From positions 248,001 through 312,000 of the forward strand of contig NZ_PGTS01000006.1 of NCBI RefSeq assembly GCF_002844235.1: DNA of 64,000 nucleotides, in the 5' to 3' direction. Shown here piece by piece: positions 1 to 8,540 of the stretch; within the stretch, counting starts at the first letter, position 1; every line of letters starts with the position of its first letter. Both the position numbers and the translations under genes were made by a program. A model generated the notes under the pieces. The model was not told the DNA's origin. It was given only the letters and a program-made list of their open reading frames with translations, and searched no databases. This DNA is from Thalassospira povalilytica. Its GTDB lineage: Bacteria; Pseudomonadota; Alphaproteobacteria; Rhodospirillales; Thalassospiraceae.

Positions 1-396
1 CCGGAACAATATCACGTGACACAGGAAAACGGCACCGAACCGCCGTTTCGCAATGATTTCTGGGATCACAAGGAAGACGGGCTTTATGTCGATATCGTAT
101 CGGGCGAACCGCTTTTCACATCGCGCGACAAGTTCGATAGCGGCTGTGGCTGGCCCAGTTTTGTGAAACCGGTCGAAAGCGACCATATCGTCGCGCGCGA
201 AGACAATACCCACGGCATGCGCCGCATCGAAGTCCGGTCAAAACATGGCGACAGCCATCTTGGTCATGTCTTCCCCGATGGGCCACGTGATCGTGGTGGA
301 TTGCGATATTGTATCAATTCGGCGTCGCTTCGCTTTATCGCAATCGACGATCTTGAGGCCGAAGGATATGGCGATTACCGCCATCTGTTCGAATAA
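1..396 (+). CDS. msrB: Peptide-methionine (R)-S-oxide reductase MsrB, 5' end outside window
   Basis: This enzyme reduces methionine-R-sulfoxide in proteins back to methionine. The frame is open from base 1 and already reads [15 protein letters not shown], the usual run-up to the MsrB core, so the true start lies upstream and a GTG at 16 is internal. The catalytic cysteine is in [11 protein letters not shown] near the C-terminus. A second cysteine in [10 protein letters not shown] is placed like the resolving cysteine of PilB-type MsrB. The two CxxC zinc motifs of the E. coli-type enzyme are absent, so this is the zinc-free type. It could also be the C-terminal half of an MsrA-MsrB fusion, which the missing upstream sequence would decide. 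Confidence 0.93.
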   Translation, partial: PEQYHVTQENGTEPPFRNDFWDHKEDGLYVDIVSGEPLFTSRDKFDSGCGWPSFVKPVESDHIVAREDNTHGMRRIEVRSKHGDSHLGHVFPDGPRDRGGLRYCINSASLRFIAIDDLEAEGYGDYRHLFE

Positions 397-402
397 TCAT
401 AC

Positions 403-434
403 AAAAAGACCGGCGCAAAGCCGGTCTTTTTTTA
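403..434 (+). terminator. Rho-independent terminator after msrB
   Basis: The stem AAAAAGACCGGC / GCCGGTCTTTTT with a five-base loop runs into a T tract. It lies between two convergent genes and has an A tract on its other side, so it could stop transcription in both directions. Confidence 0.85.
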
Positions 435-459
435 TTGGTATGACAAATAGCCCGCCCGG

Positions 460-960
460 TTAAAAATCACCCGGCGCACATTGCAGGCATGTCAGGCCCA
501 TATCGCGCCATTTATCGACCACGCGCCTGCGATCATCAACCACCAGCCACGGATTGAACCCATCGGCAATGATTTGGGCCAGAAGGTCTTCCTTGACCTC
601 CTCATCACTGCGGTGATCGGCATCGATGGGGCGCAGATACATGCCGTCAAACGGGATATTATGGGCACGAAGCCAGGCTTCGGACCGGTGTTGCCAGCCC
701 GCCGGGCGGCCAGAACAGATCACGATCGCATGCCCGGAAGCATGAAGAATGCGCAACAGCCGTTCGATATTTTCAATCGGTTTGGCATGGTCCATCGCAT
801 CAAAAAACGCATCCCACTGTTTTTCCACACCATGAACCAGATGCCCCAATTCATCGGCATCGAAATGCGCCAGTGTTCCATCCATGTCAAACACCACCGC
901 ATCGCGCAGATCGGCTGAATTCGGTCGGGTTTGGTGCGCATCGGCCTGTGCCATATTCAC
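460..960 (-). CDS. HAD-superfamily phosphatase, polynucleotide-kinase 3'-phosphatase-like
   Basis: A 166-residue aspartate-nucleophile phosphatase with a complete HAD set: motif I DMDGTL (D25, D27), motif II Ser83 in CSGRP, a lysine near 124, and the acidic pair D142-D143 in VVDDRRRVVDKW. The spacing and the VVDDR...WR..GL..LQ ending resemble the 3'-phosphatase domain of T4-type polynucleotide kinase, but no kinase domain is fused. The GTG start overlaps the stop of the upstream phosphatase gene by four bases (GTGA); an ATG two codons further in is an alternative. It is the last gene of a leftward unit containing an ABC importer and two other hydrolases, which hints at phosphoester processing. 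The substrate is not known. Confidence 0.75.
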   Translation of the reverse strand: MNMAQADAHQTRPNSADLRDAVVFDMDGTLAHFDADELGHLVHGVEKQWDAFFDAMDHAKPIENIERLLRILHASGHAIVICSGRPAGWQHRSEAWLRAHNIPFDGMYLRPIDADHRSDEEVKEDLLAQIIADGFNPWLVVDDRRRVVDKWRDMGLTCLQCAPGDF

Positions 961-1547
961 GCGGAGATCTCCTTGATCAGGGTTTCGGTCAGATTTTCAT
1001 ATTCCCATCCGGACTTGACCGGACGGAACAGGATCGGGGTGGCATTGGGCACACGCGGCCCGTCGGCCTCAAACCCGGTCATGTAAAGGATGCAGCGCGC
1101 CACCCCGGAATGGGCAACAATCACCGTTAGGTCGTCGCTGACTTCGGCGAGTGCCTGTTGCATGGCAAATGAAACGCGCTGACACATGGCATCAAATCCT
1201 TCGCCATTGGGCGGGGTGTCAAAGCGCGGGCACAGCTCGGCAATCGGGCGACCTTCAAGATCGCCCCAATGACGTTCGCGCAAACCGTCAAGCACCCTGG
1301 CCTCGTAATCAGGCAGAACAAGGTTGGCAGTTGTCCGCGCCCGGTCTTGCGGGCTGACATAAACCGCGCGCCAGCTTGCCCTTGCCATCAATGGTGCAAT
1401 GGCAAGGGCCTGTTCGCGGCCGGTGTCATTGAGCGGCGGCTCGTTCGATCCGGCAATGATCCCTGCGCGGTTGGCATCGGTTTCTCCGTGCCGGATGAAC
1501 ACAAACGGCAATTTCGGAAAATCGAACTTTTCAGCAGCATAAATCAT
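957..1547 (-). CDS. Histidine phosphatase family protein (phosphoglycerate mutase-like)
   Basis: A 196-residue member of the histidine phosphatase superfamily. The phospho-accepting motif RHGE is at R19-H20-G21, the conserved acidic residue is in HWGDLEG near 97, and the second catalytic histidine is H146 in AHSGV. The family covers cofactor-dependent phosphoglycerate mutases, alpha-ribazole phosphatases and broad phosphatases, and nothing here selects one. It is translationally coupled to the HAD phosphatase downstream and lies 44 bases after the MBL-fold gene. This suggests a shared job in dephosphorylating something taken up by the linked transporter. Confidence 0.8.
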   Translation of the reverse strand: MIYAAEKFDFPKLPFVFIRHGETDANRAGIIAGSNEPPLNDTGREQALAIAPLMARASWRAVYVSPQDRARTTANLVLPDYEARVLDGLRERHWGDLEGRPIAELCPRFDTPPNGEGFDAMCQRVSFAMQQALAEVSDDLTVIVAHSGVARCILYMTGFEADGPRVPNATPILFRPVKSGWEYENLTETLIKEISA

Positions 1548-1591
1548 GATCAGGCATCACCCGTTTGAACGTCGAAATGGATCGCAACCCA

Positions 1592-2680
1592 TTACAAATA
1601 GAACCGATCAGCAAGCTGTAGCCGCCCGTCGAACCCGTCGACAAGACCAAAATCCTCGGGACAGCTGGTAAAAAGCGGCACGACCTGCATGGCGTGGCAC
1701 TGATTGGCAAGCTCGATCACGTGCCCGGCCAATGGATGCACGTTCCAGCGCCGGAAATGCGCATGGCCTTTTTCAACCATCTTGCGGGCCTCGATCGGCA
1801 TGAACCCGGTAAAGATGACATGTGCACTTGATCCCAGCCGTCCGGCATCACGCCATTTGTCAATCAGTTCACGCGCCTTGCCAAATGTCGCGCACGGCGC
1901 GTGACACAACAGCAATCTGGCACCCGGATTGAAATGCTTTGCCTTGTCCTTAAGACCGCGCAAACGGCGGATCGCATCGCCATTCACATAATCCGAACCA
2001 TGGGTATCAAGCACCTGCTTGACCTGCCCGTAACACCGATCATCCATCGACCAGTCGGTCAGACCGTGGCTTTCAAACAGCAAGGCCATTTCGGCGGCCC
2101 GGCCGCTGGGCGGTACGGGAAACAGGATCTGCCCGTCAAGCTTGGTCATGGTGGTCAGAAGACTGTCGATGCGGACCTGCTGGGTCAGTTGTTCCATGCC
2201 ATAGGATGCATCAAGCATCACCGTCGCCGCATCGGGCGGCGTGTCATACAGGAAATAATCGGACTCATGGCAGAAATCGCCGGAATACAGCACCCCGCCC
2301 CCCAGTTCGAAATGCAGCCACACCCCGCCAAACGAATGGCCGGTGCGCCCGGTGGTGACGGTAACCCCATCAACCTGGATTTCCCCGCATGGCGGCAATG
2401 GAATGACTTTCGCGCCCTTTGGCAAGGAACGCGCAGTGACTTCGGTGCAATAGATCGGAAGACCCGCCGCCACAATTTCCTTGGCCGCACCGATATGATC
2501 GATATGGTCATGGGTGATGAAAACGGCGTTAACTTTATTAAGCCAGGCCGGGTCAAATCCCTGATCACTTTCGGGACCAACCCCGCAATCCAGCATCCAG
2601 CGCCGGTTAAAGAATTCCAGTCGCAAACAAGCCGGGCCTTTTTCACCAAGACCCGAAAGAACACGCATCCGGGCTGACAT
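1592..2680 (-). CDS. MBL-fold metallo-hydrolase, possibly beta-CASP-like
   Basis: A 362-residue metallo-beta-lactamase-fold hydrolase. The metal site HxHxDH is seen as H57-D-H59-I-D61-H62 (THDHIDHIG), and a further acidic residue is in LYSGDFCHES. The C-terminal half has the look of a beta-CASP insertion: a nucleotide-binding-like stretch, HVIFTGF, and later a histidine in NVHPLAGHV. If so it acts on nucleic acid or a phosphodiester, but this is inference. Its ATG overlaps the stop of the ABC ATPase gene (ATGA), so the two are coupled. Glyoxalase-like or phosphodiesterase activity is the main alternative. Confidence 0.75.
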   Translation of the reverse strand: MSARMRVLSGLGEKGPACLRLEFFNRRWMLDCGVGPESDQGFDPAWLNKVNAVFITHDHIDHIGAAKEIVAAGLPIYCTEVTARSLPKGAKVIPLPPCGEIQVDGVTVTTGRTGHSFGGVWLHFELGGGVLYSGDFCHESDYFLYDTPPDAATVMLDASYGMEQLTQQVRIDSLLTTMTKLDGQILFPVPPSGRAAEMALLFESHGLTDWSMDDRCYGQVKQVLDTHGSDYVNGDAIRRLRGLKDKAKHFNPGARLLLCHAPCATFGKARELIDKWRDAGRLGSSAHVIFTGFMPIEARKMVEKGHAHFRRWNVHPLAGHVIELANQCHAMQVVPLFTSCPEDFGLVDGFDGRLQLADRFYL

Positions 2681-3765
2681 CAGGCGACCTCACCGGCAAG
2701 GCGGTCAAAGACCCAGCCATCGGCAACCTTGAGCCCGACCGGCTCCCCGACCCGCGCCCGACGATTGGCATAGACCGGCAGGGTATGCTCATCATCAATG
2801 CGCACCGAAAGCCGGAACCGCCCGCCGAGATAAACGCAATCCTCGACCTTGCCGCGCAAGGGTGCCTCATCTTCGACCCAGACATCTTCGGGACGCAGAC
2901 AAAGGCCCGCCTGCCCGTTGATATGCCCGCTACTGGCCAGTTTCGGGCATACGCGTGCGGCAATGCGGGTATCGCCAAGCTTGACCGAACATGTGCCACC
3001 ATTTTCGACCTCAACCCCGGTGATCGGCAAAACCGATCCGGCCCCGACAAAACCCGCAACCATGTGATCGGCCGGTTCGCGATACAGGGTTTCGGGGGCG
3101 GCCATCTGGCGAATATGGCCCTTGTCCATCACCGCGATCCGGTCGGCCATTGCCATGGCTTCGGCCTGATCATGGGTGACGTAAATCATCGTTGCCCCGG
3201 TGCGGCGATGGAAATCAAGAAACGCCTGCTGCATGGTTTCGCGCAAATGAACATCAAGGTTCGCCAGCGGCTCATCAAGCAACACCGCACGCGGTTCCAT
3301 CACCAGACAACGTGCCAGTGCCACACGTTGGCGCTGCCCGCCGGAAAGTTCGGCGGGGCTGCGATCCGCATATGGGCCAAGGGCCACGATATCAAGTGCC
3401 TCAGAGATGCGGCGATCGCGATCTGCGCGGTTCATGCCACGTACTTCAAGCGGATAGCCGACATTGCGCGAAACCGACATATGCGGCCACAGCGCATAGG
3501 ATTGAAATACGATGCCAAGATTGCGGTCCTCGGGACTGACCATCACGCCCTTGGCCGGATCGGCAACCACCTGCCCGCCGATTGATATCTGCCCCTCGCC
3601 CGGTTCTTCAAATCCGGCCATCAGTCTAAGCAGTGTGGTTTTGCCACAGCCCGATGGCCCCAGCAGGGCAACGAATTCCCCATCCGAAATATCAAGCGAC
3701 ACCTGATTAAGCGCACGGTAATCGCCAAAACACTTGGTAATGCGCGAAAGATTTATGTCTGCCAT
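2680..3765 (-). CDS. ABC transporter ATP-binding protein, FbpC/AfuC-like
   Basis: A 361-residue ATPase energising the adjacent importer. The Walker A motif GPSGCGKT is at 36-43, the Q-loop around residue 88, the signature LSGGQ at 140-144, Walker B LLDEP near 162 and the H-loop in VTHDQAEA. A TOBE-like regulatory domain follows from about 250. Length and layout fit the iron/sugar-phosphate/polyamine importer class. The start overlaps the permease stop by 13 bases and the stop overlaps the MBL gene by four, so this is the middle of an operon. Confidence 0.92.
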   Translation of the reverse strand: MADINLSRITKCFGDYRALNQVSLDISDGEFVALLGPSGCGKTTLLRLMAGFEEPGEGQISIGGQVVADPAKGVMVSPEDRNLGIVFQSYALWPHMSVSRNVGYPLEVRGMNRADRDRRISEALDIVALGPYADRSPAELSGGQRQRVALARCLVMEPRAVLLDEPLANLDVHLRETMQQAFLDFHRRTGATMIYVTHDQAEAMAMADRIAVMDKGHIRQMAAPETLYREPADHMVAGFVGAGSVLPITGVEVENGGTCSVKLGDTRIAARVCPKLASSGHINGQAGLCLRPEDVWVEDEAPLRGKVEDCVYLGGRFRLSVRIDDEHTLPVYANRRARVGEPVGLKVADGWVFDRLAGEVA

Positions 3766-5489
3766 GGCACAACTCCCTTGGGCAAACGACGCGATGCAAG
3801 CTGAAAACAGCTCATCAACGCGATCACAACCAGCACGACCAGTACCGCCACGGCGGATGCCAGAACGGTGTCGCCACTGTCATCAAGATTGAAAATCAAA
3901 ACACCCAGCGTCTCGTTGCCAGCCGACCACAAAAGGGCCGAAACAGTCAGCTCGTTAAACGCAGTCAGGAAAACCAGCAAAGCCCCGGCTGCTGCGCTTG
4001 GTGCTGCCAAGGGCAACAACACATCGCGCAAGCGACGGCCAAGCCCGGCACCGCAGGCTTGCGCTGCTTCTTCAAGGGCCGGGTCAAGCTGGGTGAAACT
4101 GTTCATCACCGGGCGCAACGCAATCACAAGAAAGCGCGCCAGATAGGCGATGAAAATAATGCCAAGCGTACCATACAGGCTGATTTCGATCACCGGGATC
4201 TTGATGAACAGCAAGATGCATGCAATCGCCAGAACCACACCGGGCAACGCATAGGGCACTTCGATCAGAAGATTGATCAGCTTGGTCAGTTTCGATGGTT
4301 TGCGCACCATCACATAGGCCAGTGGCAAGCACACCAGAACAAGCATCACCGCCGCGCCCACCGACAACAGGAAACTGTTATGGAATGCGCGGATGGTTGA
4401 CGGCTGCACAAACAGGACCTGATTAAAGGCATCAAAGCTGAAATTGGTGAAATCAAGCTTCACGCCAAAGGCCGGCACCAGTGAGGTTGCAATCAACGCC
4501 ATCAACGGCACCACCAGAATGGCAATCAGAGCCGCCCAAAGGACGGTTTCAACCAACGAACGGCGCGCCCCCAGACGGATATCAAGCGGACGTCCGACCA
4601 TCCCCATCAAACGGTAATCGCGGTTGGCAAGCAGCCGGTGGTGAATGGCCACACCGCAAATGGCAATCGCGCCAATCAGCATGGCAAGAACCGATACCTC
4701 GCCCAAAACCGACGGGCCGAACCCGGCCAGTTTCTGATAGATCAGGGTCGGCAGCGTCGGGTAATTGGCCGGAATGCCCAGCATCGCCGGGATGCCAAAA
4801 TTGCCAAGTGCCGTGACAAAGGCCATTGCGGTTCCGGCAATCAGACCGGGGCTGGTCAGCGGCAGGATGATCTGCCACCACAAACGCCCGCCGCGCGCAC
4901 CGGCAAGCCGGGCGGCTTCGATCTGTTCGCGCGGGATCATGCGCAGATTGGCGCGAAGGGTCAGAAACACGATCGATGCGTGCTGGATACCCAGCAAAAG
5001 CGCAATGCCCTCGGCAGAATAAAGCGGCTGTGGCGATCCCATGGGGGGTGCCATGCCAAAGGCATTTAAAAGCGCACTGCTTGGCCCGGTCAGCTGCACC
5101 CAGCTAAGGGCGGTGATCTGTGGGGGGATCATCATCGGGATCATGAAACAGAAAACCAGTGCGGCCTTGGCCCGCACATCGGTCAATGCAACCAGAAAGG
5201 CAAACGCCCCCCCGATCAAAAGCGAAATGATCGTTCCAAGCCCTGCGGTATAAAGGCTGTTGGCGGTTGCCTGCCATGTTGCGCCCGATCCCAGAACATC
5301 GCGGAAATAATCAAGCGACGGCACGCCACCGACAAACACGCCTTCAAATGCCAGGCGGACAATCGGCAGAATGGAAATCACGAATACCGGCAACAGCAAC
5401 CAGTAAAGCAACCGGTCCGAAGACCGGTTGCCTGTGGATCTGGTCATGATGCCAGGCAGAGCGCCGCGAAGGCGACCTGTTGCCTGCAT
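3753..5489 (-). CDS. ABC transporter permease, fused two-domain FbpB/AfuB type
   Basis: A 578-residue inner-membrane permease with two tandem binding-protein-dependent transport domains, about twelve membrane segments in all. Each half carries the EAA-type loop that contacts the ATPase (EAARLAGARGGRLWWQIILP and EEAAQACGAGLGRRLRDVLL). This fused layout is typical of the Fbp/Afu family. The ATG overlaps the stop of the binding-protein gene by one base. A methionine at residue 15 (MTRSTG) is an alternative start. It forms a complete importer with its neighbours. Confidence 0.92.
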   Translation of the reverse strand: MQATGRLRGALPGIMTRSTGNRSSDRLLYWLLLPVFVISILPIVRLAFEGVFVGGVPSLDYFRDVLGSGATWQATANSLYTAGLGTIISLLIGGAFAFLVALTDVRAKAALVFCFMIPMMIPPQITALSWVQLTGPSSALLNAFGMAPPMGSPQPLYSAEGIALLLGIQHASIVFLTLRANLRMIPREQIEAARLAGARGGRLWWQIILPLTSPGLIAGTAMAFVTALGNFGIPAMLGIPANYPTLPTLIYQKLAGFGPSVLGEVSVLAMLIGAIAICGVAIHHRLLANRDYRLMGMVGRPLDIRLGARRSLVETVLWAALIAILVVPLMALIATSLVPAFGVKLDFTNFSFDAFNQVLFVQPSTIRAFHNSFLLSVGAAVMLVLVCLPLAYVMVRKPSKLTKLINLLIEVPYALPGVVLAIACILLFIKIPVIEISLYGTLGIIFIAYLARFLVIALRPVMNSFTQLDPALEEAAQACGAGLGRRLRDVLLPLAAPSAAAGALLVFLTAFNELTVSALLWSAGNETLGVLIFNLDDSGDTVLASAVAVLVVLVVIALMSCFQLASRRLPKGVVPWQT

Positions 5490-6466
5490 TACTCAGCCCC
5501 GAAGATATCAGCGAATTTCTTTTTGTTCGCTTCAGCCTGTTCAAGGGCGATGGCCGGGTTGAAGTCCATCAGTTTGATGTCCTTGCGCGCCGGGAAACCT
5601 TCCGGCAGGGCCATGTCGTTACGAGCCGGGATATAGCCCATATCAAGAACAAGTTTCTGACCGGCATCGGACAGAACGAAATCAACGAACTTGTGCGCGG
5701 CATCAACGTTCTTCGCGTCTTTCATGATCGCGACCGGCTCGGTCACATAGGTGACACCTTCTTTCGGGAAGACAAAATCAACCGGCGACCCTTTGGCTTT
5801 GCCACGGATGGCAAGGAAATCAACAACCACGCCGTACGGTTTTTCACCCGATGCAACCGCCTTGAAGACGCCACCGTTACCGCCCTGTGCGCGGGCTTCG
5901 TTGTCGGCCAGTGCCTGATAGTAATCCCAGCCCAGATCCTTGTTCTCGGTCAGGGTCGAAAGATGGATCAGGGCCGCACCGGAATAAAGCGGGCTTGGCA
6001 TGACGATCTGGTTTTTCGCCGATGCATCCGAAAGGTCCTTCCAGGAGCTCGGTGCCTTGGCTGCGGTATTGTAGACAATGCCGGTCGTGATCAGCTTGGT
6101 CGAATAGTAATAGCCTTCGGCATCATAAAGCGCGCCTTCATAGGCCTTGGCTTCCGGCGATTTGTACGCTTGCAGCAGACCTTCCTGCTTCATGCCTTCC
6201 AGCGTTACCGTATCGGCAATCAGAAGAACATCCGGGCGCGGGTCGCCTGCGGCGATCTCGGCGCGCAGTTTCGCCATCAGTTTGGTGGTGCCGTCACGGA
6301 CCCACTCAACTTCGATATCCGGGTTGGCAGCCATAAAGGCATCAACAGTGGTCTGGGCATCCTGGTTGGGCTGGCTGGTATAGACAACAAGCTTTTCCGC
6401 AGCCTGGCCAACAACCGGCAGCATCATCGCCGCAGTCGCGACAGCAGCAAGAAGAACGTTACGCAT
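5489..6466 (-). CDS. ABC transporter periplasmic substrate-binding protein (AfuA/FbpA-like)
   Basis: An exported binding protein of about 325 residues. A classic signal peptide (RNVLLAAVATAAMMLPVVGQA) is followed by EKLVVYTSQPNQ, the beginning of the Fbp/Afu/phosphonate binding-protein fold. I chose the second ATG (MRNVLL) because AGGGG lies nine bases before it, but only two bases before the upstream ATG at 6475. Family members bind ferric iron, hexose phosphates (AfuA) or aminoethylphosphonate. The tyrosine pair of FbpA iron sites cannot be assigned with certainty. The linked phosphatases and a DeoR regulator of the sugar-phosphate-sensing class favour an organophosphate ligand. Confidence 0.88.
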   Translation of the reverse strand: MRNVLLAAVATAAMMLPVVGQAAEKLVVYTSQPNQDAQTTVDAFMAANPDIEVEWVRDGTTKLMAKLRAEIAAGDPRPDVLLIADTVTLEGMKQEGLLQAYKSPEAKAYEGALYDAEGYYYSTKLITTGIVYNTAAKAPSSWKDLSDASAKNQIVMPSPLYSGAALIHLSTLTENKDLGWDYYQALADNEARAQGGNGGVFKAVASGEKPYGVVVDFLAIRGKAKGSPVDFVFPKEGVTYVTEPVAIMKDAKNVDAAHKFVDFVLSDAGQKLVLDMGYIPARNDMALPEGFPARKDIKLMDFNPAIALEQAEANKKKFADIFGAE

Positions 6467-6494
6467 GATCGGCATCCCCTAGTCGGAAAGAAGG

Positions 6495-6506
6495 TTTCGT
6501 TCGAAA
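6495..6506. promoter_or_regulatory. Candidate DeoR operator half (TTTCGTTCGAAA)
   Basis: A 12-base element beside the start of the importer operon. An exact reverse-complement copy occurs at 6645-6656 next to the divergent deoR-type gene. DeoR/GlpR-family operators often contain TTTCG-type repeats, so the pair may be the operator sites of the regulator in between. Confidence 0.5.
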
Positions 6507-6644
6507 ACATTTCGATCCGGAAGCTATATGGATTTCGATAACAGTTGTGTGACAACACCAAGAATTAAATGTTTCAACAGGAAAACCGGGCTTTTCAGTT
6601 ACATTCAGGCCTGTCTATACTCGGAACACAAACGAAACCATGCC

Positions 6645-6656
6645 TTTCGAACGAAA
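6645..6656. promoter_or_regulatory. Candidate DeoR operator half (TTTCGAACGAAA)
   Basis: The exact reverse complement of the element at 6495-6506, placed just before the GTG start of the DeoR-family gene. With the other copy it brackets the divergent promoter region, a layout that would allow looping and autoregulation. Confidence 0.5.
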
Positions 6657-6665
6657 GAAATAAAC

Positions 6666-7448
6666 GTGTCCGAGATCCCAGATCCTGTTCCGCTTGACCG
6701 TCGTCGTGACCGCATCGTCGCCCTTGTGAAATCCTGTGGCTTCATGGCGGTCGAAGAATTGGCACGCCGGTTCAATGTATCGGTTCAGACCATCCGCACC
6801 GATCTGCGCGATCTTCAGGAACAGGGGCGCGTGTTTCGCCGTCATGGCCTTGCAGGTCCCGCACCTGATCCGGATAACTCGGCCTATGAAAAGCGTGAAG
6901 TCTGGAACCGGTCGGGCAAGATGGCGATTGCCGCCAAGATCGCCGAGCTGATCCCTGAGGGCTGCACGATTGCGATTGGCACCGGCACCACCGCCGAACT
7001 CGCCGCCCAGCACCTTTCATCACATCGCAATTTGACCGTACTGACCAACAACCTGCATGTGGTGCTGACCCTGCAAAATGCGCCCAATGTCACACTCCGC
7101 CTTGCCGGTGGCACGGTGCGCACCCGTGATCTTGATATTATCGGGGCCGATAGTGCTGATTTCTTTGGCGGGCTTCGCGCCGATTACGGGATTGTCAGTG
7201 TCGGCGGCATGACCGATGACGGCGATTTGCTTGATTTCAACATGGATGAAGTCCGCGCAAGGCGCGCACTTGTCGGCTGTTGCGACCACGCGATCCTGAT
7301 GATCGACGAAAAAAAGGTCGGCCGCAAAGCGCTTTGCCGTGACGGCCACGCCAGCGATTTTCAAACGGTACTTCTCAACAGTGCACCCGGCGATGCCCTG
7401 CAACGCGCGCTGGTCAGGGCGCGTTGCAAAATTGTCATCTCGGCATAA
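6666..7448 (+). CDS. DeoR/GlpR-family transcriptional regulator
   Basis: A regulator of about 260 residues. The N-terminal winged helix-turn-helix (MAVEELARRFNVSVQTIRTD, about residues 27-46) is followed by the DeoR C-terminal sugar-phosphate-sensing domain with IAIGTGTTAELAA. I placed the start at GTG 6666 because it gives the usual family length; the open frame continues upstream to 6528 without family similarity. It is divergent from the ABC importer operon, with matching inverted elements between them, so it probably represses that operon and responds to a phosphorylated metabolite. The last 70 or so codons are found again, diverged, at 8541-8792. Confidence 0.85.
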   Translation: MSEIPDPVPLDRRRDRIVALVKSCGFMAVEELARRFNVSVQTIRTDLRDLQEQGRVFRRHGLAGPAPDPDNSAYEKREVWNRSGKMAIAAKIAELIPEGCTIAIGTGTTAELAAQHLSSHRNLTVLTNNLHVVLTLQNAPNVTLRLAGGTVRTRDLDIIGADSADFFGGLRADYGIVSVGGMTDDGDLLDFNMDEVRARRALVGCCDHAILMIDEKKVGRKALCRDGHASDFQTVLLNSAPGDALQRALVRARCKIVISA

Positions 7449-7487
7449 ATGCACGCTGCAAATAATTGGGTTTTAGCACTTTTAAAG

Positions 7488-8336
7488 TCACTTCCCGCCT
7501 GAAATCACACTCACGATCGGTTCACCATAATCTTTTCCCCAAGTTCTTTCGGCAAACTCAGTGATCGTGCCGGGAGGAGAGATGTACTCAAGGCGCGTGT
7601 CCAAATCGAACCTGTCTTTATTAATAACGATCAGAGGTGTCGCATTGAAATTAAAATATATTCCGGCGCCAAATGAATTAGCTATAGGCTTTGCGTACTC
7701 CCAGTCACAATCCCCCTCCGCCTTACAAGGCAGAACTTCTTCCAGAGGCGTTGAAAGCATTTCCCCTAGCCCTAATCGCTCTCCTGTCTCTGCTTTCATC
7801 CAGAACAGGTTATAATCCGGGTCTTGGATATACCATTTCCCATCTTCCGGGCTCTGGACTTCAAGAAAGGTATGAGAGCTAGAAACAGGTGCAAAAACAT
7901 GCACTTGCCTGGAACTGTATCCCATCTGATCGAGTATACCTGTCATAGCATTCGAGCGCGATGAGCACATCAAGGCCATTGGATGCCTATTGCCATCGCT
8001 TGCGTCAATCAGTGCTCGAATTACGCCGCCGGTGTCATACGGGTGAGGCGTTTGATCAAAATCGTGATCGGCATGCATACTATTTTGGAAAACAAAGTTA
8101 CGTACTGCATCAATTTTTTCGAAAGTCTCAGCACCTTCTTGAAGCTGAAGTTTCGGCAATACACGGTCCAGACAACAAGCAGGCGTTATCCCGCTGAAAT
8201 ATTCATGTGCTTGCGCGGGCCAATTGTTCTTGTGCGCAATGTATCCAAATAGAGCCGCACAAAGCAGCAAAAGGGCCATGATGAATCCGAGGGCAAACAA
8301 ATACCTACGCGACAAAAGGGATAAAGATCCAAGCAT
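7488..8336 (-). CDS. Membrane-anchored transglutaminase-like protein
   Basis: A 282-residue protein with one N-terminal membrane segment (about 11-33) and a periplasmic domain. The order Cys124 (ALMCSSRSNA), His155 (SSSHTFLEV) and Asp172 (KWYIQDPDYN) matches the papain-like catalytic triad of the transglutaminase-like superfamily. Bacterial members are mostly proteases or amidases. Base composition is lower in GC than the neighbours. It sits between the intact DeoR gene and a diverged copy of that gene's 3' end, so it looks like an acquired insert. Substrate and partner are unknown. Confidence 0.6.
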   Translation of the reverse strand: MLGSLSLLSRRYLFALGFIMALLLLCAALFGYIAHKNNWPAQAHEYFSGITPACCLDRVLPKLQLQEGAETFEKIDAVRNFVFQNSMHADHDFDQTPHPYDTGGVIRALIDASDGNRHPMALMCSSRSNAMTGILDQMGYSSRQVHVFAPVSSSHTFLEVQSPEDGKWYIQDPDYNLFWMKAETGERLGLGEMLSTPLEEVLPCKAEGDCDWEYAKPIANSFGAGIYFNFNATPLIVINKDRFDLDTRLEYISPPGTITEFAERTWGKDYGEPIVSVISGGK

Positions 8337-8354
8337 CCAGAAAAGCGCACTTTA

Positions 8355-8378
8355 TTGTTGAAAAAATATTTTCAACAA
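8355..8378. promoter_or_regulatory. Palindrome upstream of the transglutaminase-like gene
   Basis: A perfect inverted repeat, TTGTTGAAAA / TTTTCAACAA around a four-base AATA centre, starts 19 bases upstream of the leftward start codon. Its size and place suit an operator. No regulator can be named. Confidence 0.45.
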
Positions 8379-8540
8379 CCTAATTGCTGCATAAAACACA
8401 ATCAATTGGTGCAAAAGTATACGAAAACACCCCTATGTATAGATTTAATTTCCCTAAAACATTTTATAATAATGTTTGATTGGACATAACAATATTATAA
8501 AGAACTGCTCACATAATGTTGCGCTGTTTGCGGGATTTTC

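Noticed and set aside
5480..6541. 353-codon rightward frame opposite the binding-protein gene
   Set aside because: It is antisense to a binding protein with a clear signal peptide and family pattern.
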